This document shows positions 1-6,001 of a DNA stretch of 6,444 nt, piece by piece. How positions within the stretch are numbered: the stretch's first letter is position 1; every line of letters begins with the position of its first letter. The DNA is taken from the NCBI GenBank assembly GCA_016295665.1, contig JAEDKS010000139.1:1-6444 (forward strand), in the 5' to 3' direction. Source of the DNA: Clostridia bacterium. GTDB lineage: Bacteria > Bacillota > Clostridia > Christensenellales > Aristaeellaceae. The position numbers were made by a program, and so were the translations under genes. The notes beneath the pieces were generated by a model, which was given only the letters and a program-made list of their open reading frames with translations, did no database searches and was not told the DNA's origin.

Positions 1-1
1 C

Positions 2-808
2 GTGAATCCGGACACGGAGCGCATCGACTATGACCAGGTGCGGCAGATTGCCCTGGAGTGCAGGCCGAAGATGATCGTGGCGGGCGCCTCCGCCTATCCC
101 CGCGTCATCGAGTTCGACAAGCTCCGCGCCATCGCCGACGAGGTGGGCGCGCTGCTGATGGTGGACATGGCCCACATCGCGGGTCTGGTGGCGGCGGGGG
201 AGCATCCGAACCCCGTGCCCTACGCCGACTTCGTGACCACCACCACCCACAAGACCCTGCGCGGCCCCCGCGGCGGCCTGATTCTCTGCCGCAAGGAGTA
301 CGCCAAGGCCATCGACAAGGCCATCTTCCCCGGCACCCAGGGCGGCCCGCTGGAGCACATCATCGCCGCGAAGGCGGTCTGCTTCGGGGAGGCGCTGCAG
401 CCGGAGTTCAAGGCCTATCAGCATCAGATCATCCTCAATGCCAAGGCCATGGAGGAGCAGTTCCGTGAGGAGGGCATCCGCATGGTGTCCGGCGGCACGG
501 ACAACCACCTGCTGCTCCTGGACTTCACCGGCACCGAAATGACCGGCAAGGCGCTGGAGGCTCTGCTGGATCGGGCCAACATCACCGTGAACAAGAACAC
601 CGTGCCCAACGAGACCCGCTCCTCCTTCGTGACCAGCGGCATCCGCGTGGGCACCCCCGCCGCCACCACCCGTGGCCTGAAGGAGGACGACTTCCGTCAG
701 GTGGCCCGGTGGATCGCCCGCGTGGTGCGGGAGGGCGAGGGCTGCGTGGACGCGGTGCGCGGCGAGGTTGAGGCCTTCATGCGCCAGTTCCCGCTCTACG
801 AGGACTGA
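2..808 (+). CDS. glyA: Serine hydroxymethyltransferase, C-terminal part (5' end outside window)
   Basis: This is a cytosolic PLP enzyme that interconverts serine plus tetrahydrofolate with glycine plus 5,10-methylene-tetrahydrofolate, the main one-carbon source. The frame is open from the window edge and encodes 268 residues of a protein usually about 410-420 long, so roughly the first third is missing. The GTG at position 2 is an internal Val codon, not a start. Visible hallmarks are DMAHIAGLVAAG (Asp55 and His58 of the visible part, contacting the PLP ring) and TTTTHKTLRGPRGG, in which Lys84 (codon 251-253) is the Schiff-base lysine. TQGGPLEH and the C-terminal SGIRVGTPAATTRG follow, all in family order. 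No frameshift is seen. It ends in TGA and is followed 43 bases later by a strong terminator, so it is probably the last gene of its transcript and not co-transcribed with rnjA. Confidence 0.97.
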   Translation: MNPDTERIDYDQVRQIALECRPKMIVAGASAYPRVIEFDKLRAIADEVGALLMVDMAHIAGLVAAGEHPNPVPYADFVTTTTHKTLRGPRGGLILCRKEYAKAIDKAIFPGTQGGPLEHIIAAKAVCFGEALQPEFKAYQHQIILNAKAMEEQFREEGIRMVSGGTDNHLLLLDFTGTEMTGKALEALLDRANITVNKNTVPNETRSSFVTSGIRVGTPAATTRGLKEDDFRQVARWIARVVREGEGCVDAVRGEVEAFMRQFPLYED

Positions 809-851
809 GCCTGCGCCCCCCCGGTGCGGGGCATAGCATCCGAATCCCTTC

Positions 852-895
852 CGGAGGCGCTTCCTGACAGCGGCAGCTGAAGCGCCTCCGTTTTT
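852..895 (+). terminator. Rho-independent terminator of glyA
   Basis: A perfect 11-bp GC-rich stem is seen: CGGAGGCGCTT at 852-862 pairs with AAGCGCCTCCG at 880-890, extended by a C863-G879 pair. TTTTT (891-895) follows directly. The loop is about 15-17 bases. It lies 43 bases past the glyA stop, which suits an intrinsic terminator on the + strand. Confidence 0.9.
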
Positions 896-949
896 CTGTC
901 AGGCGCCCCGGAAGCGCTTCCAGACATGCAAAACCATCGGCTTTGCCCA

Positions 950-999
950 AGAATCCACGAAAAATGCGCCGGAATTTCGGCAGGTTTTTCGTGGATTTT
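950..999. repeat. 15-bp inverted repeat upstream of the rnjA promoter
   Basis: AATCCACGAAAAA (952-964) is the exact reverse complement of TTTTTCGTGGATT (985-997). The pairing extends outward by one G-T and one A-T pair to 950/999. Inside the 20-base centre a smaller GCCG (968-971) / CGGC (978-981) stem nests. The repeat ends about 25 bases before the extended -10 box. It lacks a clean U-run after a GC-rich stem on either strand, so it is not a typical terminator. It could be an operator or a cruciform/hairpin element; the function is unknown. Confidence 0.6.
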
Positions 1000-1022
1000 C
1001 TATGGTACTTTTTGCGCATCTG

Positions 1023-1031
1023 TGGTATAAT
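1023..1031 (+). promoter_or_regulatory. Extended -10 sigma-A-type promoter for rnjA
   Basis: TGG-TATAAT is a perfect -10 hexamer (1026-1031) preceded by the TG of an extended -10. At a 17-base spacer the -35 position (1003-1008) reads TGGTAC, a poor match to TTGACA, so the extended -10 probably carries recognition. The stretch from about 925 to 1045 is clearly AT-richer than its surroundings. Transcription would start near 1037-1039. The only downstream + strand gene in reach is rnjA, about 225 bases away. Confidence 0.7.
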
Positions 1032-1036
1032 AAGAA

Positions 1037-1263
1037 AACGAAGTGCTCCTGGCCCGACCGGGCAGGGCAGAGCGTCAGGATAGGAAACGTTTGCTGACAG
1101 GCCGGCAGCGCAAAGTGCCGCGCTTTGAGCAACAGACCGGCGTTCCCGCCGCGGACAGCCGGAGGACAAACGTTGATTTTGAGCGGCGGTGTGTCACGCC
1201 GCTTCGGAAATAACGCGATTTATGGAAGAAAGCCATTTTTGAACGTATGAAAGGAGGCTTCCT
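1037..1263 (+). other. Long structured 5' leader of the rnjA mRNA (candidate cis-regulatory RNA)
   Basis: The stretch has no gene, only hexapeptide-size open frames. Several pairings can be read directly. AACGTTTG (1086-1093) can pair with CAAACGTT (1167-1174) as a closing stem. Within it are GCTG/CAGC (1093-1096/1106-1109), CAAAG/CTTTG (1111-1115/1123-1127) and CGGCG/CGCCG with a TTCC tetraloop (1138-1151). AGCGGCG/CGCCGCT (1182-1188/1197-1203) forms a separate 7-bp hairpin. A competing stem CGGCA/TGCCG (1103-1107/1116-1120) excludes two of these. GC-rich DNA gives chance pairings, so the fold is unproven. No riboswitch or T-box consensus was recognised. By analogy with RNase E, whose mRNA leader mediates autoregulation, a role in RNase J feedback is possible but inferred. 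Confidence 0.45.
1250..1257 (+). promoter_or_regulatory. Ribosome binding site of rnjA
   Basis: AAAGGAGG lies 6 bases before the GTG at 1264 and fixes that non-ATG start. AGGA (1252-1255) can pair with TCCT (1260-1263), giving a weak 4-bp hairpin over the site that ends right at the start codon. Confidence 0.85.
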
Positions 1264-2940
1264 GTGACAGCCAGAGTGACCAACCGACCCGCAGGCAAAC
1301 TTCGGATCATTTCCCTGGGCGGCGTGGATGAGATCGGCAAGAACATGACCGTTTTTGAATATGAGGATGACATCATCGTCGTGGACTGCGGCAGCATCTT
1401 CCCCAAGGAGGATATGCTGGGCATCGACCTGGTGATCCCGGACGTGAGCTATCTGGTGGGCAAGAAGAAGAATGTCCGTGGCTATCTGCTCACCCATGGT
1501 CATGAGGATCATATCGGTGCCACGCCCTATATTCTGCGGCAGGTGCCCGCGCCGCTCTACGGCACCAAGCTGACATTGGCGCTGGTGGATCTGAAGCTCA
1601 AGGAGCACCGCATCAGCGGCATCCCCATGCAGGTGGTGCAGCCCCGGGATGAGGTGCAGCTGGGCAAGTTCACCTGCAAGTTCATCCACGTCAGCCACTC
1701 CATCGCCGAGGCCTGCGCCATCGCCATCACCTGTCCTGCGGGCACCGTGGTGGTCAGCGGCGACTTCAAGATCGACTATACGCCCATCGACGGGCAGGTC
1801 ACCGACCTGCAGAGCCTGGCGGAGCTGGGCGAAAAGGGCGTCATGTGCCTGCTGTGCGAGTCCACCAACGTGGAGCGGGCGGGCCATACCATCTCCGAGC
1901 GGAAGATCGGTCAGACCTTCGACAACGTGTTCCGGGACGCGGAGGGCCGCGTCATCGTCGCCATGTTCGCCAGCAACATCCACCGGATGCAGATGGTCAT
2001 CGACAACGCCATCAACTACGGGCGCCGGGTGTGCTTCATCGGGCGGAGCATGGTGAACGTGAGCCGCGTCGCCATGCAGATTGGCGAGCTGCGCATCCCG
2101 CCGGAGTGCCTCATCGAGATGGACGATCTGGATCAGTACCCCGATCAGGAGATTCTGGTCATGACTACCGGCAGCCAGGGCGAGCCCATGGCGGGCTTGA
2201 CCCGCATGGCCTACTCCGAGCACCGCAAGCTGCAGATCCGGCAGAGCGATACCGTGGTCATCTCCGCCACCCCCATCCCCGGCAACGAGAAGTTCATCAG
2301 CCGGGTCATCAACCAGCTCTACCGCTGCGGCGCGCAGGTGGTGTACGAGGCCATGGCGGAGGTGCACGTCTCCGGTCACGCCAAGCAGGAGGAGCTCAAG
2401 CTCATGCACGCACTGGTGAAGCCGCAGTACTTCATCCCCGTGCACGGCGAGTACCGCATGCTCTGGCAGCACGCCGTGCTGGCGGAGAGCATGGGTATGG
2501 ACAGCCGCAACATCATCATCCCCGAGATCGGGCAGGTCATCGAGATGAACGGGAGCACCCTCTCCCTGGGTGAGCAGGTGCCCACCGGCGGCGTGCTGGT
2601 GGATGGTCTGGGCGTGGGCGACGTGGGCAACGTGGTGCTGCGCGACCGCAAGCACCTGAGCCAGGACGGCCTCATCATCGTGGTCATGGCCATCGATCGG
2701 GACGAGTGCAAGCTGGTGTCCGGGCCGGACATCATCAGCCGTGGCTTCATCTACGTCCGGGAGAACGAGGACATCATCGAGAGCACCCGGGAGGTGGTTC
2801 GCTCCATCCTGGCGCAGAACAGCCTGGCGGGGGAGAACTGGCCCGAGCTGAAGAACCGCATCAAGGACGACCTGCATCGCTATATCTTCGAGAAGATCAA
2901 GCGCAATCCCATGATCCTCCCCATCATTCTGGATGTGTGA
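1264..2940 (+). CDS. rnjA: Ribonuclease J
   Basis: This is a metallo-beta-lactamase/beta-CASP ribonuclease with 5'-3' exonuclease and endonuclease activity, acting in mRNA decay and in rRNA and tRNA maturation in the cytoplasm. The 558 residues match the usual RNase J length of about 555. The N-terminal metal site THGHEDH gives His78, His80, Asp82 and His83. His145 (SHSIAEA) and Asp167 (SGDFKID) complete the lactamase half. The beta-CASP part shows ESTN (199-202), GRSM (260-263), TTGSQGEP (301-308) and SGHA (370-373), and the final metal His394 lies in IPVHGEYRML. The remaining 150 or so residues are the usual linker and C-terminal domain, with SRGFIYVRE. All catalytic residues are present. 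The GTG start has AAAGGAGG 6 bases upstream. The gene has its own promoter and a long leader, and is followed by a terminator-like hairpin. Only one RNase J is visible, so J1 versus J2 cannot be assigned from this window; intact metal ligands favour the active J1 type. Confidence 0.97.
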   Translation: MTARVTNRPAGKLRIISLGGVDEIGKNMTVFEYEDDIIVVDCGSIFPKEDMLGIDLVIPDVSYLVGKKKNVRGYLLTHGHEDHIGATPYILRQVPAPLYGTKLTLALVDLKLKEHRISGIPMQVVQPRDEVQLGKFTCKFIHVSHSIAEACAIAITCPAGTVVVSGDFKIDYTPIDGQVTDLQSLAELGEKGVMCLLCESTNVERAGHTISERKIGQTFDNVFRDAEGRVIVAMFASNIHRMQMVIDNAINYGRRVCFIGRSMVNVSRVAMQIGELRIPPECLIEMDDLDQYPDQEILVMTTGSQGEPMAGLTRMAYSEHRKLQIRQSDTVVISATPIPGNEKFISRVINQLYRCGAQVVYEAMAEVHVSGHAKQEELKLMHALVKPQYFIPVHGEYRMLWQHAVLAESMGMDSRNIIIPEIGQVIEMNGSTLSLGEQVPTGGVLVDGLGVGDVGNVVLRDRKHLSQDGLIIVVMAIDRDECKLVSGPDIISRGFIYVRENEDIIESTREVVRSILAQNSLAGENWPELKNRIKDDLHRYIFEKIKRNPMILPIILDV

Positions 2941-2974
2941 CGGGCGCGGACGCGGGCAGCAGGGAAACAACCCC

Positions 2975-3012
2975 GGGGAAGTGCCAGGCAGTCGGCGCTT
3001 CCCCTTCTTCTT
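2975..3012 (+). terminator. Probable intrinsic terminator after rnjA
   Basis: GGGGAAGTGCC (2975-2985) pairs with GGCGCTTCCCC (2994-3004) over 11 bp with one G-T pair and an 8-base loop. TTCTTCTT (3005-3012) follows. The tail is interrupted by Cs, so termination may be partial, leaving some read-through into the ylbF-like gene. Confidence 0.65.
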
Positions 3013-3111
3013 CCCCCGGAGGACGCGGGCGGGGGGCGCGGAGAAATGCCCGGGCCCGGGAAGAAAATGCGCCGCCCCAACGTTTATACTGACGAAAGGC
3101 AGGGAACCATC

Positions 3112-3459
3112 ATGGAGTATTCATCCGCCCATCGCCTTGCCGCGGACATCCGCGCCAGCGAGGAGTACCAGACCTACCACGCGCTCAAGGAGCGCGTCAT
3201 GGCGGACGAGACCACCGCCGCGCTGCTGAAGGAGTACCGGAAGCTGCAGGTGTCCATCCAGATGACGACGGTCAGCGGTCACCCCGTGGACGAGCAGGAC
3301 ATGCAGCGCTTTCAGGGCATCATGTCGCTGCTCTTTGCCGGCGGGGAGAGCAGCCAGTTTCTGCTGGCGGAGATGCGATTGCAGCAGGCGCTGGCGGACA
3401 TCAACAGGATCATTCTGGAGGCGGCGGATCTGGAGATTCCCCTGCCCGGCATGAACTGA
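3112..3459 (+). CDS. YlbF/YmcA (Com_YlbF) family protein
   Basis: This is a small, soluble, probably all-helical protein of 115 residues. In Bacillus subtilis the relatives YlbF and YmcA form a complex with YaaT that promotes specific RNase Y cleavages and affects competence, sporulation and biofilm formation. Family features seen here are the N-terminal pattern of a helix starting after an A-x-x-I-x-x-S-x-x-Y-type stretch (ADIRASEEYQTY, 11-22), the central KEYRKLQ (40-46), and the C-terminal helix ending LADINRIILEAADLEIPLPG (94-113). The ATG at 3112 is chosen over an in-frame ATG at 3046. The AGGCAGGG-like site at 3097-3104 is correctly spaced, and the residues between the two starts are low in family likeness and lie in non-coding-looking GC-rich DNA. 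It is 42 bases upstream of mltG on the same strand, likely one operon. Whether it is the YlbF or the YmcA orthologue cannot be told. Confidence 0.85.
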   Translation: MEYSSAHRLAADIRASEEYQTYHALKERVMADETTAALLKEYRKLQVSIQMTTVSGHPVDEQDMQRFQGIMSLLFAGGESSQFLLAEMRLQQALADINRIILEAADLEIPLPGMN

Positions 3460-3484
3460 CGCCCGCGCCCAAGCGCCGGGAACC

Positions 3485-3492
3485 AAAGGAGG
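3485..3492 (+). promoter_or_regulatory. Ribosome binding site of mltG
   Basis: A full AAAGGAGG lies 9 bases before the TTG at 3502. No ATG or GTG in the mltG frame follows before the membrane segment with comparable support, so this site decides a TTG start. Confidence 0.85.
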
Positions 3493-3501
3493 ACAGCTGC
3501 C

Positions 3502-4692
3502 TTGAAGGACAGGAAGCAGAAGCGGAACTACACCTACCGCAGCATGCGGGACGAGCGGGCCCTGGGCGTGTACTGGTACGACAGGCTCTGGTGCCTGCTG
3601 CGCCCGGTGCTGATTGGCGTGGCATCGCTGGTGGTGGTGATCGGCATACTGACGGCGGCATGGAACCGGGTCTACGACACCTTCCTCGCGCCGCCGGAGC
3701 CGGACTCCGGGGAGCAGGTCATCTTCCAGGTGGAGAGCGGGCAGAGCCTGACCCGGGTGGCGAACAATCTGGAGGCGGCGGGGCTCATCCGCTCCCATAC
3801 CGTGTTCAAGTACTACTGTGACTTCGCGGGGCTGGGACAGAAGCTGCAGGTGGGCACCTACACCCTGTCTCCGGGCATGCCCTTCACGGAGATTGCCGAC
3901 CTGCTGACGCGCGGCGACGGCAACCCCCTCGTGCGGAACATCACGCTCATCCCCGGCTGGACGCTGGAGGAGTTTGCGGCGTATCTGGTGAAGTGCGGCG
4001 CGCTGGAGGACACGGCGGAGTTCCTGGAGAAGTGCCGCACGGGCACGGACTACAGCGACTACTACTATGTGGCGGACGTGCTGGCGACGAAGGACGCGGC
4101 GAAGCGCAAGTATGTGCTGGAGGGCTACCTGGCTCCCAACACCTACGAGGTCTACACCAGCGCCACCGCCGATGACATCATCCGCAAGCTGCTCAGCCAG
4201 ACCGAGCGGGCTTTCCCGGCGGACTGGCAGGACCGGGCGCAGGAGCTGGGCTACACCATGGATGAGATGCTGACTCTGGCCAGCCTCATCGAGAAGGAGG
4301 CCAAGAAGGACGACTTCGCCCGGGTCTCCGCAGTGTTCCACAACCGGCTGAAGCAAAATATCAAGCTGGGCAGCGACGTGACCATCCACTACATCACCGG
4401 CGTCCGGAAGATGAGCCTCAGCCAGTCCGACCTGCAGGTGGACAGCCCCTATAACACCTACCTGTACGCGGGGCTGCCGGTGGGCCCCATCTGCGCGCCC
4501 AGCACGGATGCCATCCAGGCGGCGCTGTACCCGGACGAGACGTATCTGGCGGAGAACTACCTGTACTTCTGTGCCAAGGATCCGGAGAGCGGCGAGCTGC
4601 ATTTCTCCCGCACGCTGGAGGAGCACAATCAGGCGGTGGCCATCTACGCGCCGCTGTGGAAGCAGTACGACGAATCGAGGGGGATCGAGTGA
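3502..4692 (+). CDS. mltG: Endolytic murein transglycosylase MltG (YceG-like)
   Basis: This is a membrane-anchored lytic transglycosylase that cleaves nascent peptidoglycan glycan strands and so sets their length during wall synthesis. It has 396 residues. A basic cytoplasmic N-terminus (KDRKQKRNY) is followed by one transmembrane segment at about 33-54. A LysM-like subdomain comes next (about 73-140, FQVESGQSLTRVANNLEAAG). The catalytic YceG domain carries LEGYLAPNTYEVY (206-218, family LEGYLFPDTY) and LASLIEKEA, where Glu264 is the expected catalytic acid. NRLK, LGSDVTIHY and SPYNTYLYAGLPVGPI (315-330) complete the family order. After GPI the family's usual NPG reads APS (332-334). The TTG start is supported by AAAGGAGG 9 bases upstream. 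It follows the ylbF-like gene by 42 bases and overlaps the next gene by one base (TGATG), so translational coupling is likely. Its position next to a U32 gene matches yrrL in Bacillus. Confidence 0.95.
   Translation: MKDRKQKRNYTYRSMRDERALGVYWYDRLWCLLRPVLIGVASLVVVIGILTAAWNRVYDTFLAPPEPDSGEQVIFQVESGQSLTRVANNLEAAGLIRSHTVFKYYCDFAGLGQKLQVGTYTLSPGMPFTEIADLLTRGDGNPLVRNITLIPGWTLEEFAAYLVKCGALEDTAEFLEKCRTGTDYSDYYYVADVLATKDAAKRKYVLEGYLAPNTYEVYTSATADDIIRKLLSQTERAFPADWQDRAQELGYTMDEMLTLASLIEKEAKKDDFARVSAVFHNRLKQNIKLGSDVTIHYITGVRKMSLSQSDLQVDSPYNTYLYAGLPVGPICAPSTDAIQAALYPDETYLAENYLYFCAKDPESGELHFSRTLEEHNQAVAIYAPLWKQYDESRGIE
4677..4683 (+). promoter_or_regulatory. Ribosome binding site of the U32/TrhP-like gene, inside the mltG end
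   Basis: GAGGGGG lies 8 bases before the ATG at 4692, inside the last codons of mltG. It favours that ATG over the in-frame ATGs at 4656 (no good site) and 4698 (14 bases away). Confidence 0.6.
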
Positions 4693-5924
4693 TGACCATG
4701 CCCGAGCTGCTCTGCCCCGCAGGGAGCATGGAGTCGCTGAAGGCGGCGCTGCACTTCGGCGCGGACGCGGTGTACGGCGGCATGAAGGCCTACGGGCTGC
4801 GGGCCTATGCGGGCAACTTCGACGAGGCGGAGCTGCGGGAGGCGGTGGCCCTGTGCCACGCCTCGGGCCGGCGCTTCTATGTGACCATGAACATCTTCCC
4901 CTTTGACGACCAGCTGCCCGGCTTTGTGGCGGCGGCCCGTCAGGCCTGCGCGGCGGGGGTGGATGCCGCCATCGTCAGCGACCTGGGCGCCATCGTGACC
5001 CTGCGGGAGCAGGTGCCGGAGCTGCCGCTGCACGTGTCCACCCAGGCGTCCACGGTGAACGCCGCTGCGGTGCGGCACTATCGGGCGCTGGGCTGTGAGC
5101 GGGTCATTCTGGCCCGGGAGCTGTCCCTGGAGCGCATCCGCGCCCTGCGTGCCCAGGTGCCATCGGACGTGGAGCTGGAGTGCTTCGTGCACGGGGCCAG
5201 CTGCATGGCCTACTCCGGGCGGTGCCTGCTGTCGGCGGCGCTGTCGGGGCGCAGCGGCAATCAGGGCACCTGTGCCCAGCCCTGCCGGTGGCAGTACGCG
5301 GTGATGGAGCAGAAGCGCCCCGGCGAGTACCTGCCCGTCTGCGAGGACGAGCACGGCACCTACCTGTTCTCGGCGCGGGATCTGAACCTGATGCCCCTGC
5401 TGCCGGAGCTGGTGTCGGCGGGGGTGTCGAGCCTGAAGATCGAGGGCCGCATGAAAACCGCCTACTATGTGGCGGTGGTCACCGGTGCGTACCGCCGGGC
5501 GCTGAACCTGCTGGCGGCGGGGGAGGACGCCTTCCGTGCCGCGCTGCCCGCGCTGCTGGACGAGCTGCGGTGCGCCAGCCACCGGGACAGCGACACGGGC
5601 TTCCTGCTGGGAACGCCGGAGCATCCCGGCGGCGCGGAGGGCTTTCACCAGTCCCGGGAGTTCATCGCCGCCGTGGTGGAGGACGCGCCCGCCGGCACGC
5701 CCGCCCGGCTGCGGCTGAAGAACCGTTTCCTGCGCGGCGACGCGCTGGAGCTGATGACCCCGCAGGGTATCGTGCCCGTGACGGCGGTGCCCTTCCTGCG
5801 GGAAAAGACCGGCGAGACGCTGGACACCCTGGGCATCGCCGGAGAGCTCATCCGCATGCCCCTGCCCGTGGACGCCCATGCCGGCGATCTGCTCCGAGGG
5901 CCGGTGCGGAATCACAGGGAATAG
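4692..5924 (+). CDS. trhP: U32-family protein, probable tRNA uridine-34 hydroxylation protein TrhP
   Basis: Members of this family were annotated as collagenase-like U32 peptidases. TrhP proteins are now known to form 5-hydroxyuridine at the tRNA wobble position, using prephenate and an iron-sulfur cluster. The protein has 410 residues. It opens with ELLCPAGSMESLKAALHFGADAVYGG (5-30), the classic U32 N-terminus. ECFVHGASCMAYSGRCLLS (163-181) is the U32 signature, with Ser170 where a hydrophobic residue is usual. Cys171, Cys178, Cys194 and Cys198 are the expected four cluster ligands, the last two in GNQGTCAQPCRW. FSARDLNL and SLKIEGRMKTAYYV (247-260) follow, and the last 90 or so residues look like the U32 C-terminal beta domain. 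The start is set by the TGATG overlap with mltG. In Bacillus two U32 genes, yrrN and yrrO, follow mltG and trmR; here one gene follows mltG directly. Another RNA hydroxylase role such as that of RlhA (23S rRNA) is possible, but length and context favour TrhP. Confidence 0.87.
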   Translation: MTMPELLCPAGSMESLKAALHFGADAVYGGMKAYGLRAYAGNFDEAELREAVALCHASGRRFYVTMNIFPFDDQLPGFVAAARQACAAGVDAAIVSDLGAIVTLREQVPELPLHVSTQASTVNAAAVRHYRALGCERVILARELSLERIRALRAQVPSDVELECFVHGASCMAYSGRCLLSAALSGRSGNQGTCAQPCRWQYAVMEQKRPGEYLPVCEDEHGTYLFSARDLNLMPLLPELVSAGVSSLKIEGRMKTAYYVAVVTGAYRRALNLLAAGEDAFRAALPALLDELRCASHRDSDTGFLLGTPEHPGGAEGFHQSREFIAAVVEDAPAGTPARLRLKNRFLRGDALELMTPQGIVPVTAVPFLREKTGETLDTLGIAGELIRMPLPVDAHAGDLLRGPVRNHRE

Positions 5925-5941
5925 CCGAAACGCATACGAAA

Positions 5942-5981
5942 AGGACGCCCGGGGTGGATGGTTCCGTCCCCCGGGCGTCCT
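5942..5981. terminator. Bidirectional terminator between trhP and lepB
   Basis: A perfect 13-bp GC-rich stem is seen: AGGACGCCCGGGG (5942-5954) against CCCCGGGCGTCCT (5969-5981), with a 14-base centre that can add GGA/TCC. Read on the minus strand it is followed by TTTT (complement of 5938-5941), which suits lepB. On the + strand the tail is only GCTTT, so it is a weaker terminator for trhP. It sits between two convergent genes 77 bases apart. Confidence 0.82.
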
Positions 5982-6001
5982 GCTTTGGTCTGCGCACCGT
6001 T

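Noticed and set aside
1037..1263. Known riboswitch or T-box in the rnjA leader
   Set aside because: No T-box consensus or other riboswitch core that I can recognise by eye is present, and no terminator hairpin with a U-run lies before the start codon. An Rfam covariance-model scan would be decisive.
1222..1267. Leader peptides MEESHF and MKGGFL before rnjA
   Set aside because: Both are six codons long without their own ribosome binding site. The second merely reads through the rnjA Shine-Dalgarno sequence.
1075..2970. A 631-codon open frame on the minus strand opposite rnjA
   Set aside because: Its translation is a low-complexity run of His, Asp, Leu and Ala with no family likeness, as expected from the antisense of a GC-rich gene. 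The + strand frame has every RNase J motif.
3085..3090. TATACT as a -10 box for the ylbF-like gene
   Set aside because: The hexamer is a fair match, but no -35-like sequence lies 16-18 bases upstream and there is no extended TG. It remains possible but is not strong enough to annotate.
3046..3111. Earlier in-frame ATG that would extend the YlbF-like protein by 22 residues
   Set aside because: The extension is translated from palindromic GC-rich spacer and has no family resemblance. The ATG at 3112 starts at the expected family N-terminus.
3121..4626. A 501-codon minus-strand open frame spanning the ylbF-like gene and mltG
   Set aside because: It crosses two well-supported + strand genes, has Arg/Leu/Gln/Val-rich composition and shows no recognisable domain.
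4656..4691. Earlier in-frame ATG for the U32 gene inside mltG
   Set aside because: No good ribosome binding site, and U32 proteins begin just before the ELLCPAG motif, which fits the ATG at 4692.
4644..5915. A 423-codon minus-strand open frame opposite the U32 gene
   Set aside because: Same GC-driven antisense effect. The + strand frame shows the U32 signature and cysteines.
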